Positions 7,696 through 16,640 of a stretch of 64,000 nucleotides of DNA are shown piece after piece. The notes below the pieces were generated by a model, which saw only the letters and a program-made list of their open reading frames with translations, was not told the DNA's origin and ran no database searches. The position numbers and the translations under genes are program-made. Positions within the stretch are counted from its first letter, which is position 1, and each line of letters begins with the position of its first letter. This DNA comes from Bacteroidales bacterium (GTDB taxonomy: Bacteria; Bacteroidota; Bacteroidia; Bacteroidales; F082): contig JAKIVD010000005.1 of NCBI GenBank assembly GCA_021647205.1, forward strand, positions 1 through 64,000. The letters are read 5' to 3'.

Positions 7696-8994
7696 TTAAA
7701 CATGTTCGGCTTTCCCCTCTTTCCGGTACGACCAAATCATCAGCCCGATGGCGAAGAATAAGATAACTATCGCGATGAGAAAAGTAGGGGCAAACCCAAA
7801 AAGCTCGTAAAAAAGCACCCCGAGTAAAGGTGCGAAAACAGCCCGAACACCGGTAAGGGAAAGGTGCAGCGACTGGTAAGTCCCGGCTTCATGGGGCTCA
7901 CAAAAGTAGGCCGAACCGATGTTCCACAGCAAAACCATCGTTGCTGCAAAAAGGCCATGAAACAAAATATACAAGAGCAGAGTGTAGTAAATGGTCATGC
8001 CTGCAAATACAAAATGTGCAGGAAAATACTCCGTTAGCAGCACAAAAAAGATGTAGGTGGCGATGGAAAGGTAGGTGATAGCAGCAAACTTTCTGGGATC
8101 AATATTCCCCAATAGTTTCCCGAAAAACGGGAGCAGGACGATGGCCAGAATGTTGTACGCATTGCGGTAAAAAGCCACGCTGGCATAGTTAAGGTTCAGA
8201 CCGTCATAAAAATAAATGGTAATAACCGTTACCGAAATCATAAACGAAAAGCCATAAAGCATAAACCCAATCTCGAAGTGGCGGTAAGGGACATTCCGGA
8301 CAAGAATGTCTTTCATTTCCTTTGTTGAATCTTTCACCGACCGTAAAATACTTTTGGAAGGAAGGGGCTTGTTTTCAGCCGGGTAATTGATTTTTGAGAG
8401 GATAAAAACGGAAAGCACGCCCAAAACGGCAACGAGCGGAATAATCCGGGTGAAAGCAAAGTTGTCGAAATCGAGCAGGTAACCGTAAGCAAAGGTAACC
8501 ACCAGCATAATGATTTTGTTCAGGGTGGTGGCGTAACTGTACAGCTTGCCAAAATGCTGGTGGCGATAATTGGTCTTTAACAGGAAATTGATGTTGGGGT
8601 AGATGAATATATTTCCGGAAAAGTAAACGAGAAACAAGGAAAGATAAAGATAGTGGTAGTAGCTGTTGGCAGTAATTGAATCCGCTTCTCCGGGGAAGAA
8701 AAGCAGTAAAATCAAAGGGGCACGCGATAGCAGCGCCACCAGCCGCAACATCCGTTTCCTGTTTTTTACCCTTTTGATGAATTCGTTGATGAGTACCAAA
8801 AACAAAAAAACCAGCATGCTGAACTGAAAGAGAAAGCCCAATTGGTAGTTGCTCCCCGACAGACTTTTGATAAAAACGAACTCATTCAGCGCAAGCACGC
8901 CCAGGACAATGCCCTCAATGGCCATGTAAGCCAGGTGCAGCCGGAAGGTACGCTGCTCATTCCTGTCGAGATGTAAACGGAGAAAGAGGTTCAA
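7696..8994 (-). CDS. MFS-type transporter
   Basis: The product (432 residues from the proposed start) is a polytopic membrane protein with about 12 hydrophobic segments and a central cytoplasmic loop (around KINYPAENKPLPSKSILRS), the layout of a major facilitator permease; the substrate cannot be read from the sequence. The open frame extends upstream to 9171 but that part overlaps the previous gene and encodes arginine/cysteine-rich non-membrane sequence. I therefore place the start at a TTG (8994-8992) that overlaps the upstream stop as TTGA, with AGGCG a few bases before it, implying translational coupling. The next ATG falls inside the first membrane helix. Confidence 0.78.
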   Translation of the reverse strand: MNLFLRLHLDRNEQRTFRLHLAYMAIEGIVLGVLALNEFVFIKSLSGSNYQLGFLFQFSMLVFLFLVLINEFIKRVKNRKRMLRLVALLSRAPLILLLFFPGEADSITANSYYHYLYLSLFLVYFSGNIFIYPNINFLLKTNYRHQHFGKLYSYATTLNKIIMLVVTFAYGYLLDFDNFAFTRIIPLVAVLGVLSVFILSKINYPAENKPLPSKSILRSVKDSTKEMKDILVRNVPYRHFEIGFMLYGFSFMISVTVITIYFYDGLNLNYASVAFYRNAYNILAIVLLPFFGKLLGNIDPRKFAAITYLSIATYIFFVLLTEYFPAHFVFAGMTIYYTLLLYILFHGLFAATMVLLWNIGSAYFCEPHEAGTYQSLHLSLTGVRAVFAPLLGVLFYELFGFAPTFLIAIVILFFAIGLMIWSYRKEGKAEHV

Positions 8995-9596
8995 GAGCGC
9001 CTGGATTGAATATTTAACACCTTTAAATAATGGCTGAGCTGTCGGTAAAACTGCACAAAGCCGGTTTGCTGCACGTCGGCATCCACCTTCAGGTCGTACA
9101 GATCGGATGAGCCGGGATGATCGGGGCCGGCTTTGAAATCGGCATTTATTTCCGAGACCAACTGCCGGCAAATGGGGTTGTCGGCCTGGCTAAAACTGAT
9201 AAGGAGTTCGAAGGCCGTTTCCTGCAAATTCTTCCTGAGGTTTTCCTTCATCGCCCCAAACAGCGTAAAATCATTTAAATTAAAAAAGAAAATAGATTTG
9301 TCCGTCACCACATCCGGTGTGTCGAAACCGTCGTAAAAAACAAAAGCGGTCACGCTTCTTCCAGAGTCCCGGCTGAGTGGCAAAACCTGCCTGATGCTTT
9401 CCAACTCCCCTTTGGTACGAATGCAAAAAAACAGCGCCAGCCTTGACAGCCCGGAAGCGCTGTTGAACACCCCCCTTAGGTGTGTTCTCACTTTTTGCTT
9501 TCCGGCAAAAAACAATTGAACTTTCTTTTTATAGGATTCGGGCACAGCAGGATGAATATTGTTGATGTAAAAAATGTAAAAATAGAAAGAAAGCAT
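8991..9596 (-). CDS. DUF6913-type conserved protein
   Basis: The 201-residue protein is a soluble alpha/beta protein that resembles the Bacteroidota DUF6913 family: it has a basic N-terminal part (SYKKKVQLFFAGKQKVRTH), a central FVFYDGFDTPD / DKSIFFFNLNDFTLFGAM region and a C-terminal block KVDADVQQTGFVQFYRQLSHYL. No catalytic motif is evident and no function is known to me. Its stop overlaps the start of the downstream MFS gene by four bases, so the two are translated as a coupled pair. It is divergent from the beta-lactamase-fold gene at 9649, sharing a 52-bp intergenic region. Confidence 0.75.
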   Translation of the reverse strand: MLSFYFYIFYINNIHPAVPESYKKKVQLFFAGKQKVRTHLRGVFNSASGLSRLALFFCIRTKGELESIRQVLPLSRDSGRSVTAFVFYDGFDTPDVVTDKSIFFFNLNDFTLFGAMKENLRKNLQETAFELLISFSQADNPICRQLVSEINADFKAGPDHPGSSDLYDLKVDADVQQTGFVQFYRQLSHYLKVLNIQSRRS

Positions 9597-9597
9597 T

Positions 9598-9605
9598 TAC
9601 TTTTG
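9598..9605 (+). promoter_or_regulatory. -7 box upstream of the MBL-fold hydrolase gene
   Basis: TACTTTTG matches TAnnTTTG and lies 43 bp before the TTG start at 9649, inside the short divergent intergenic region. No good -33 box is visible. Confidence 0.4.
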
Positions 9606-9648
9606 AGACAAAATTGACGGGACAGATATTTACACCAAAATTCATCAG

Positions 9649-10425
9649 TTGAACAACTCAAAAATAAAAGTCCGCTTTCTCGGTACGGGCACTTCGCAGG
9701 GCGTACCTGTAATTGCCTGTCCGTGTCCTGTTTGCCACAGCGAAAACAAAATGGACAAACGGCTGCGTTCTTCCCTCCTCATCGAAACAAACGGGCAGGT
9801 ATTTACTATTGATGCAGGCCCCGACTTCCGCTACCAATTGTTGCGGGAGCATGTTTCACGCCTGGACGGTATCCTGATCACACACAACCACAAAGACCAC
9901 ATCGCCGGGTTGGACGACGTGCGCTCCTTCAATTACCTGATGCGGAAACCCATGGATATATACGCCACTACGCGCGACCAGCAAGCCATTAAAAAAGAAT
10001 TTTCCTACGCCTTCTCCAACAGCAACTACCCCGGTGTGCCTTCTTTTAAGCTGCACAGGCTCACTGATGAGCCGTTTCACATTGGCACCCTTTCCATTCA
10101 ACCCCTGCCCGCCCTGCACCTGAGCATGGAAGTGCATGGTTTCCGAATTGGCGGTTTCGCCTACCTTACCGACACCAATTATCTTCCCGCTGCAACAATG
10201 GCCCAATTGCTCGACTGCAAAATCATCGTACTCAATGCCCTGCGGAAAGAACCACATGTTTCGCATTACAACCTGGAGCAGGCGGTGCGTGTTCTTGAGT
10301 TCCTGCGGCCCGAAAAAGCTTACCTCACGCACATCAGCCATTTGATGGGATTTCATTCAGAAGTAGAGAAAGAGCTGCCGGATTTTATTCGTCTGGCCCA
10401 CGATGGGTTGAGGTTGGAGGTATAG
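9649..10425 (+). CDS. Metallo-beta-lactamase-fold hydrolase (PhnP/phosphodiesterase-like)
   Basis: The 258-residue protein begins IKVRFLGTGTSQGVP and carries the zinc-binding motif THNHKDH (HxHxDH, 79-84), an upstream CPCPVCHS segment (about residues 24-31) that could bind a structural zinc, DTNY-type and HL distal ligands, and ends with a TLHL-like block (YLTHISHLMGFH). This matches the PhnP-like branch of the MBL superfamily, which hydrolyses cyclic or linear phosphodiesters. There is no phn gene cluster nearby, so phosphonate metabolism is not implied. The start is a TTG at 9649: no ATG is available before the conserved first strand. A -7 promoter box lies 43 bp upstream. Confidence 0.88.
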   Translation: MNNSKIKVRFLGTGTSQGVPVIACPCPVCHSENKMDKRLRSSLLIETNGQVFTIDAGPDFRYQLLREHVSRLDGILITHNHKDHIAGLDDVRSFNYLMRKPMDIYATTRDQQAIKKEFSYAFSNSNYPGVPSFKLHRLTDEPFHIGTLSIQPLPALHLSMEVHGFRIGGFAYLTDTNYLPAATMAQLLDCKIIVLNALRKEPHVSHYNLEQAVRVLEFLRPEKAYLTHISHLMGFHSEVEKELPDFIRLAHDGLRLEV

Positions 10426-10452
10426 AAAAACAAAGGCAACCTATATCTTTGG

Positions 10453-10605
10453 GGCAGCGGCCGGGCTATCCGCTTTAGCGTGCTCGTGGCGGTGGTGTTT
10501 CGCAGCGGTCCTGCGGGGTCTTTCCCGAGGCTTCGGGATCAGCCGCCGCCGGCCGGCTCAACATCCACCGCCACTTCGCCCGGCTGCCGCTCCTATCCCT
10601 GCTGC
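10453..10605. repeat. 153-bp GC-rich structured repeat, copy A
   Basis: This segment recurs at 20323-20475 with only three mismatches that I can see. It is far more GC-rich than its surroundings and folds readily: outer arms pair GCCGGGC with GCCCGGC, inner arms pair GTGGCGGTGG with CCACCGCCAC (perfect in this copy), and a small TCCCGA/TCGGGA hairpin sits in the middle. Terminal blocks GGGCTATCCGC and CTATCCCTGCTGC are, as I recall, shared by dispersed repeats in other Bacteroidota. Open frames inside it are artefacts. Whether it acts as DNA or RNA is unknown. Confidence 0.9.
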
Positions 10606-10621
10606 AAAGAAACAATCACCT

Positions 10622-10691
10622 TTAGTCGTCAGACCACTGATAAACTACAAAAAAACTGGACTAAAAACTTGCGAAGTGGTCAGACGACTAA
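10622..10691. repeat. Inverted repeat with 17-bp arms
   Basis: Arms TTAGTCGTCAGACCACT (10622-10638) and AGTGGTCAGACGACTAA (10675-10691) are complementary at 16 of 17 positions, separated by 36 bp. The second copy of the surrounding module (20.3-20.7 kb) lacks this segment, so it may be a small insertion or a stem-loop gained in this copy only. Confidence 0.75.
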
Positions 10692-10832
10692 CTCCATTGT
10701 TTTCCTGCTTCTTCAATTCTTGACTCCGTACACCACCCCTATTTAGAATCCTCAAAAACCCAGCGTTTTACTTGACTTTAGCACTTTTTTTCTTAACTTT
10801 AAGCCCTCATTAACCAACAAACAAAATGTTTT

Positions 10833-10864
10833 GCACACAAGCACACAAGCACACAAGCACACGA
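10833..10864. repeat. 8-bp tandem repeat GCACACAA
   Basis: Four tandem units (three GCACACAA, last GCACACGA) preceded by CAAACAAAATGTTTT. The same anchor and a degenerate version of the repeat occur at 20632-20663, showing that this is part of the duplicated module. Confidence 0.9.
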
Positions 10865-10972
10865 GTTAGCAGGGTTGCTGACTTACAGGAGTAGCCACCC
10901 GCCTTAAGTTAAATTAAAGTGTACCGATCTATCTGACTGAACTCACATTTTATTTAACTTAAAATCACTATT

Positions 10973-11383
10973 ATGAAAAAAAAATCAACTCTTTATACGA
11001 AAAAAATATCTTTTATCTTAATGCTCATCGCGTTAAGTTTGTTTAGTTTTAAAAATGCCGTCCCACAAGTCCCACAAGTCGGGCAAATAAACCTGCCGTC
11101 AACACTGGGAGGTGGCAGTATGCCGGCTGATATACTTGTTGCCAACGGCTATCTATTTGTTTATTCAGGCAGTAAAATTGAGGTTTACTATGAAAATTCC
11201 AATACTTTTTTCACAGAGATATCCCTCTCCGAAAAAGATTATGGAAAGTTTAACCCTGTCATTTATAACAAACAATTACATGGTTCGTCAAACATGATGG
11301 CTTATAACCAGTACAGTAACGAGTTATACGTGGTTACACCTGATTTAGAAATTAAACGATTTCAGGCATCCTTCCTCAACTAA
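10973..11383 (+). CDS. N-terminal fragment of a frameshifted secreted T9SS protein
   Basis: The 136-residue open frame starts with a signal peptide (basic MKKKSTLYTKK then ISFILMLIALSLFSF) and continues as beta-propeller-like sequence (DILVANGYLFVYSGSKIEVYY, then DLEIKRFQA) before stopping at 11383. The next frame, 14 bp away and shifted by +1, continues the same protein without a signal peptide: reading the second frame back gives an open path to about 11349. One extra base between about 11352 and 11380 would account for the split. I therefore regard 10973-13832 as one gene of about 950 codons broken by a frameshift, either real or a sequencing error. Confidence 0.7.
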   Translation: MKKKSTLYTKKISFILMLIALSLFSFKNAVPQVPQVGQINLPSTLGGGSMPADILVANGYLFVYSGSKIEVYYENSNTFFTEISLSEKDYGKFNPVIYNKQLHGSSNMMAYNQYSNELYVVTPDLEIKRFQASFLN

Positions 11384-11396
11384 CCTTATACCTAAA

Positions 11397-13832
11397 ATGT
11401 TGGTATTGGATGGCATTACACATGCTCATGATTGGGTAGACGTGCCAAGCAAGCAAATAATGGATGGTGTTTATCTAAGTTACAATCAGGACTTAATTTT
11501 GAGTTATGCTCCTGACCCAAATGAAATAATGAATTCAAATAATTATAATACAGACCTTGCTGTTTTTCACTTCAACGGGACTAATTTTGTGTTTAGCAAT
11601 ACAATTGTCACGAATCAAGATGAAAACAAATCTGAGTATGATATGAATGCATCGTTTCAATTGACCAGGGTTAATAATACGACTGCACTGGTTTCAAAAA
11701 AAGACCAGGTGGTAAAAACCCAATGGAACGGAAGTGATTACATTAATAATGAAATAATTGAAGCCGAAGGAAACTACTTCTACAAAGGAACGTCAACCGG
11801 CTCTAAATCATTTATTGTAAATTCAACCAGAAGCGGGATTGAATGTTTTAATGCAGCAAGCACTCCCGAAGCTACCATCCACATAGGTTATCCTGTCAAT
11901 AACATTGTGGCCAACACCACTGGAAACAAGTTGTATATGTTTCACAAGCAAAACAGCGAAAATACCGGCCTTTTTGTACATAATACTGAAACCGGGGAAA
12001 CCGTAAACCTGAATACCGATGATAACGATTTCAACAATATTACAGGTATGATAGGGGATGTGGTTTATAATCCATACAAAAAGCAATTCCTGGTGGCCCA
12101 GAGCAATTTTGCATCGGGAACCTACAATATAAAAATCATCAATGATGATGCGGATAATAGCAGTCCGGGGGTGATACCTTTACCGACCGGAGTAGAATAC
12201 CCCAAAGAAATGTATATCGGCCCTGACAAAAAGCTATATATAATGGCCAATATGCAAAGCGGTTCTCAAAATCCGAAAGTGTGCGTTGATACTGCTGACG
12301 ATTCGGAAACTCATGATGCTTATGAATTAATCGAAAACTACAATGGAGATATTTCTTTTTCCGGAACCTTTGCCGATGATTTTGAATACTGGTCGGCCCG
12401 GTTTTGCTACAATGCAGCCAACAACAAAGTTTATGCGACAATACATCCGACAGAATATACACTTGACCCTTATGTTTCTGTACCCAACAGCATGTTTAAT
12501 TACGATGAGCCAATGTTAACCACCGGAGAAGGAACAGGAACTGGATCGATTGTAAGGTTTGATAATACCCATGTACAATCAATTACAAGCGACTTCTTTT
12601 TTCCCGGAAAAATAATTTGCCCCAATGAGTCCTCTGGAGAAACCAATTCACAATATGCAGATAAAATATTTGTAATTGGTGAAGATTTTTATGAATACGA
12701 TTTTGTAAACCCAACCAATACGATTACCCATGAAGGGCTATCCTACAACGATATCATTTATTCACCCGAACTTGATATGTTGTTTGCCATGAGAGATAAG
12801 AGGAATCCTGATTGTAGTGCAGACCGCCGGATACAAATCGACAAAATCTACTACGATAATGGTGTGTTGAAATTTGAACAAATAGACTTGGATGGGGATG
12901 GTGCAGATGGCTGGTTAGCAGGACAAGCAGCAGGCTTTTTTTACAACCCTTACGATATGAACATCTACATCCATTTGAAATTCGACAACAAAAAACTGGG
13001 GGGTACCAATGTCAGCCTAATCCGCTTCGACCCCTCAGAAGCAAATCCGTCACTTGATATTATTGATTTAGGCATGACCAGCTTCTATCCTGAACTTGAT
13101 CATTGCCCTGATTATCACTCTTATTTCTACAACATCAACCAGCCCTACATTAATTCGATTTGTTACAATAACTATCCGGCAGAATTCTATTTGGCAAACG
13201 AGTTCCCTGAAGGAGAATCCAGTAGGCTCGAAATCTATAATTCCTTAATCGATGGAGGCGAGGAAGATATTAGAATTATTACATCGGGTAACGAACTGTT
13301 TTACGATAACCAAACCAACATCGACACCGACCCCCTCTTCCTCGGCAAATGGGAGCACCCCTACCAAATTGCCGACGGCTCGCCCTGCATCGATGCCGGC
13401 ACCCTGGCCAACCTGCCCGATTTTATCGAGCTGCCCGAATTTGATCTCGCCGGAAATCCCCGTATTGTTGGCGACAGCATCGACATGGGCGCTTACGAAT
13501 GGAACCCCACCGTTGGCGTTGACGAAAACATATACCAACCCATCCAAAACAAAAAGCCTAAACTGCTGAAAGCCGCACCCAACCCCTTTTCCACTTCCAC
13601 TACCCTTTCCGCCAAATGGGATTTCACCGGCCATGTACAAATCGAAATCTACAACAACGCCGGGCTGCGCGTGAAAGTGCTCAAATCCGGCCGCAGCGGT
13701 GGCATGGGCAGTATTCAAACCAAATGGGACGGCAAAGACCAAAACGGAAATATGCTCCCGGCAGGCATTTACCATGTGGTGATATTTTGGGAGGGGAAGG
13801 AAATTGAGGGGATGAAGGTGGTGAAACAGTGA
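11397..13832 (+). CDS. C-terminal part of the frameshifted T9SS-secreted surface protein
   Basis: The 811-residue frame has no signal peptide of its own and continues the protein begun at 10973. It is rich in Asn, Tyr and Asp and looks like beta-propeller/right-handed repeat sequence. Near the C-terminus a DGSPCIDAGTLANLPDFIELP segment leads to PRIVGDSIDMGAYEWNP, the parallel-beta-helix 'choice-of-anchor Q' type ending, and then a T9SS type A sorting domain (AAPNPFSTSTTLSAKWDF, then AGIYHVVIFWEGKEIEGMKVVK). The protein would be exported through the outer membrane and anchored or released. A shortened, decayed paralogue lies at 20703-21191. If the frameshift is real, this fragment would not be exported. 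Confidence 0.75.
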   Translation: MLVLDGITHAHDWVDVPSKQIMDGVYLSYNQDLILSYAPDPNEIMNSNNYNTDLAVFHFNGTNFVFSNTIVTNQDENKSEYDMNASFQLTRVNNTTALVSKKDQVVKTQWNGSDYINNEIIEAEGNYFYKGTSTGSKSFIVNSTRSGIECFNAASTPEATIHIGYPVNNIVANTTGNKLYMFHKQNSENTGLFVHNTETGETVNLNTDDNDFNNITGMIGDVVYNPYKKQFLVAQSNFASGTYNIKIINDDADNSSPGVIPLPTGVEYPKEMYIGPDKKLYIMANMQSGSQNPKVCVDTADDSETHDAYELIENYNGDISFSGTFADDFEYWSARFCYNAANNKVYATIHPTEYTLDPYVSVPNSMFNYDEPMLTTGEGTGTGSIVRFDNTHVQSITSDFFFPGKIICPNESSGETNSQYADKIFVIGEDFYEYDFVNPTNTITHEGLSYNDIIYSPELDMLFAMRDKRNPDCSADRRIQIDKIYYDNGVLKFEQIDLDGDGADGWLAGQAAGFFYNPYDMNIYIHLKFDNKKLGGTNVSLIRFDPSEANPSLDIIDLGMTSFYPELDHCPDYHSYFYNINQPYINSICYNNYPAEFYLANEFPEGESSRLEIYNSLIDGGEEDIRIITSGNELFYDNQTNIDTDPLFLGKWEHPYQIADGSPCIDAGTLANLPDFIELPEFDLAGNPRIVGDSIDMGAYEWNPTVGVDENIYQPIQNKKPKLLKAAPNPFSTSTTLSAKWDFTGHVQIEIYNNAGLRVKVLKSGRSGGMGSIQTKWDGKDQNGNMLPAGIYHVVIFWEGKEIEGMKVVKQ

Positions 13833-13908
13833 AGGTTCGATTGCTTAATGGCTCAATTGTTCGGATGGAAAAGGGAAGCAGGACTTTTTCTGAATGCCGA
13901 TATTCCGC

Positions 13909-15843
13909 TCACAAAACCCGTACCTCCGTCCGCCGGTTTTTCTTTCGGCCTTCTTCTGATGTGTTGGATGCCACAGGCCGGGTAGCGCCAAAGCCTTTGT
14001 ATTCAAGCCGGTCTGCTTCGATTCCCCTGGAGACTAAAAAATTATACACAACGAATGCCCGGTCAGCAGACAATTTTTGGTTGTAGGTGGCATCGCCAAT
14101 ACTGTCGGTGTGGCCGGCAATCAACAGGCGCAAATCTTTGTTTTGCGTGAGCATTTCGAGCAGCTTGTTCAATTCTGCAAAAGAGGCCGGTTTGAGCCTG
14201 GCACTGTTGAAATCGAAGAAAACATTCTCAAGAGTAATTTGCGCACCTTTCCTGAGGGGTGTTAACCTGAAGGTTTGTTGCAGATGCTCGCCTGCGCCGT
14301 CCGTGCTGAGATTTAGATTCTTAGAGTAAAAAAGATAGTTCTTCTTCGTAATATTAAACGCATAATCCATCCCCGGATGCAGCACCATTAAGAATTCCCC
14401 CGAAACAGGGTCGGCATTTGTCGAGTCTTCAACCCGGTTGTTCAACAAATTGGTCAGCACAACTTTTGCCCCCAGCAATTTACCGCTTTCCAGATCCATT
14501 ACCACCCCTTTGACAAACAGTACTTTTTCGGGCCTGATTTCATCATTGGTTTGAAAGTTGAAGATGTCGAACCCGCCATTTCCCCCGTCCCTGTCCGAAG
14601 AAATCCAGGCCTGATCGCCATCAAGGCTGACAAAAATATTGATTTCGTTGTCTTTGGTATTTAGGGGATAACCCGGGTTTTGGGCTTGTGACCACTGTCC
14701 GGCCATGTTCTTTCTGGAAACAAACAAATCGGCACCGCCCAGGCCCGGCCTGCCTGTCGAAGAGAAAAACAATGTTTGGCCGTCGGCATGCAGGAAGGGT
14801 GCCATTTCGTCACCGGAAGTGTTAATGCTGTCGCCGAGATTGAGCGGGGGGCTCCATTTTCCGTTGGGTAATTTTATTGACATCCAGATATCGGAACCAC
14901 CCTTTCCCCCTTTTCTTTTAGAGGAAAAAAACAATTGTTTGCCATCCGAAGAAATAACGGGCTGCGAATCCCACCAGGGCGAATTGATGGCAGCCCCCAA
15001 ACCGGAAGGCTCCAGCCACTGTTGTCCCTGGCGGGAAGAAACGTACAAATCGCAGCTGCCATAGCCACCAGGCCAGTAGCAGCCTGTAAAATACATTTTT
15101 CGGCCATCGACAGAGAGGCTCATTCCGCCCACATCCAAACCCTGCTGCCAGGGAAGTACCAAAGGTGAGGGCAACGCCCATTCACCGTTTATCAATTCAG
15201 CGTGAAAGAAAGTTTCGGTAAACAATCGGGCAGCTGCCCCTTCCGTTTTCCTGTTCATTTTTCGGGTTAAAACCAGCCTGTCTGCTGTTTCGTTTACAAA
15301 ATTAATGTACTCGTCGGCTGTGGTGTTGACAGAATCCCCCATATTTTCAGGTTGGATGCCTGCCGGATGCTGAACAGCATGCAAAGCAAAGCAGGCTTTT
15401 TCCAGTCCTGCCTGCCCCCTTTGTCTGCGGCCGGGTGTGATATCCGGAAAGTTCAATAGTTTCCGAAAAGATTGTACTGCCTGCCCGTAATCTCCCAGTT
15501 CGTATTGCAACTGACCAAGAAAATAGTAAAGCCCGGGGAAGAAAGCAGAATCAACAGCAACAGCTTTTTCATAAGCCCTTACAGCCTCTTCTTTTCGGGA
15601 CAGTTCTGCGTAAGCATCCCCGAGCAACAACCAGGCTTCAGTAAATTCGTTGTCAGATTTAAGGGCTTTTTTAAGAGAAATTATGGCCTCGGAAAATGCC
15701 TTTTGCCGGTACGCGACTTCTGCCGCCTCAAAGCGTTTCAGGGCTTTTTTATTGTCGGTAGTAAGCTGAGGTTGCTGAGCAGAAAGAGTGCTGACGTAAA
15801 ACAGGAAATAGAAAAAGGTCAGTATGGCGAGAAGGTTTTTCAT
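13909..15843 (-). CDS. PorE-like protein: TPR, PD40 propeller, carboxypeptidase-regulatory and OmpA domains
   Basis: The 644-residue protein has a signal peptide (MKNLLAILTFFYFLFYVSTLSAQ), tetratricopeptide repeats (about 30-135; AFSEAIISLKKALKSDNEF), a PD40/WD40-like propeller (about 210-430, with repeated blocks such as LFFSSKRKGGKGGSDIW and TLFFSSTGRPGLGGADLF), a carboxypeptidase-regulatory-like domain (about 440-520) and a C-terminal OmpA peptidoglycan-binding domain (FDFNSARLKPASFAELNKL, then HTDSIGDATYNQKLSADRA). This is the domain order of PorE, a T9SS periplasmic/outer-membrane component that binds peptidoglycan. Bacteroidota carry several paralogues, so identity with the T9SS component itself is uncertain. 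It reads downstream of queE with a terminator hairpin between them. Confidence 0.88.
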   Translation of the reverse strand: MKNLLAILTFFYFLFYVSTLSAQQPQLTTDNKKALKRFEAAEVAYRQKAFSEAIISLKKALKSDNEFTEAWLLLGDAYAELSRKEEAVRAYEKAVAVDSAFFPGLYYFLGQLQYELGDYGQAVQSFRKLLNFPDITPGRRQRGQAGLEKACFALHAVQHPAGIQPENMGDSVNTTADEYINFVNETADRLVLTRKMNRKTEGAAARLFTETFFHAELINGEWALPSPLVLPWQQGLDVGGMSLSVDGRKMYFTGCYWPGGYGSCDLYVSSRQGQQWLEPSGLGAAINSPWWDSQPVISSDGKQLFFSSKRKGGKGGSDIWMSIKLPNGKWSPPLNLGDSINTSGDEMAPFLHADGQTLFFSSTGRPGLGGADLFVSRKNMAGQWSQAQNPGYPLNTKDNEINIFVSLDGDQAWISSDRDGGNGGFDIFNFQTNDEIRPEKVLFVKGVVMDLESGKLLGAKVVLTNLLNNRVEDSTNADPVSGEFLMVLHPGMDYAFNITKKNYLFYSKNLNLSTDGAGEHLQQTFRLTPLRKGAQITLENVFFDFNSARLKPASFAELNKLLEMLTQNKDLRLLIAGHTDSIGDATYNQKLSADRAFVVYNFLVSRGIEADRLEYKGFGATRPVASNTSEEGRKKNRRTEVRVL

Positions 15844-15902
15844 TGTTTAATTAACTGTTTTCCGTTGGTTGTTATTCGTTAATCCTTCCATCTTTTCTTA
15901 AC

Positions 15903-15939
15903 AAGACTCTTCCAGGTTCTATGAACGCTGGAAGGTCTT
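15903..15939 (-). terminator. Terminator-like hairpin after queE (family with constant outer stem)
   Basis: Outer arms AAGAC/GTCTT and CTTCCAG/CTGGAAG enclose an inner stem GTTC/GAAC with loop TAT. Related hairpins at 42514-42539 and 44743-44787 keep the outer stem but change both sides of the inner stem. It lies between the queE stop and the PorE-like start. Confidence 0.65.
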
Positions 15940-16007
15940 CCAATCCTCCATTTTGCGTCTTTCACTTTTCATCCGTTCTTTTGAAGCCAGAGTTTTGGTC
16001 TTCCTTT

Positions 16008-16640
16008 CTAAGGAATTCTCATGTATTTATGCGCTTGCAACGACATCCGCCATTTGGGGTTCTCCATAACGTAAGTGGTCAACATTTCCATATTTTCGGC
16101 TGCTTTGGTCCATTCGGGCTGCAGGTAAAGGACACAATCTTTGCCCACCAGCGCCGCGTTTTTCTCGGCCCATTGCAGGTCACCGGGATTTTGTACTATC
16201 ACTTTCAGTTCGTTGGCCCGCAGATAGATTGATGTGTGCGGGGGAATGTATTTCTTTGGCGAAAGGCAAATCCAATCCCAATCGCCGCTTAAGCTTTGAA
16301 CCCCCGAAGTCTCGATCATCGTTTTGAGTCCCTTTTTATGCAATTGCTGTGTCAAATAATCCAAAGGGTAACGCGAGGGCTCCCCGCCGGTAACAACTAC
16401 CGTTTTCCCCAATGTCTTTGCCGCCCGCTCCACAACTTCGTCCACAGCGACGGGGGGAAAGAGGGAGGCGTCCCACGACTGCTTGGTGTCGCACCACGAG
16501 CAGCCCACATCGCAACCCCCAATGCGGATAAAGTAAGCGGCCTGCCCCATATTGAAGCCTTCGCCCTGCAGGGTGTAAAATTCCTCCATAACCGGTAGTT
16601 TCCGGCCACCGTCAAACAGCCCGTCATCAAAAGTGCTCAT
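16008..16640 (-). CDS. queE: 7-carboxy-7-deazaguanine synthase (QueE)
   Basis: QueE is a radical SAM enzyme that converts 6-carboxy-tetrahydropterin to 7-carboxy-7-deazaguanine in the queuosine/7-deazaguanine tRNA modification pathway. The 210-residue product starts with the family block PVMEEFYTLQGEGFNMGQAA and has the cluster-binding cysteines C43, C47 and C50 (CDVGCSWC, CX3CX2C) within IRIGGCDVGCSWCDTKQSW. The GGEP motif (VVVTGGEPSRYPLDYL) for SAM binding follows. Its ATG directly abuts the stop of the upstream gene (TAAATG), so the two are transcribed together; no other queuosine genes are in the window. Confidence 0.97.
   Translation of the reverse strand: MSTFDDGLFDGGRKLPVMEEFYTLQGEGFNMGQAAYFIRIGGCDVGCSWCDTKQSWDASLFPPVAVDEVVERAAKTLGKTVVVTGGEPSRYPLDYLTQQLHKKGLKTMIETSGVQSLSGDWDWICLSPKKYIPPHTSIYLRANELKVIVQNPGDLQWAEKNAALVGKDCVLYLQPEWTKAAENMEMLTTYVMENPKWRMSLQAHKYMRIP

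Noticed and set aside
10480-10746. Open frames within the GC-rich repeat (also 20303-20538)
   Set aside because: They are carried by the 153-bp structured repeat and change frame and product between the two copies.
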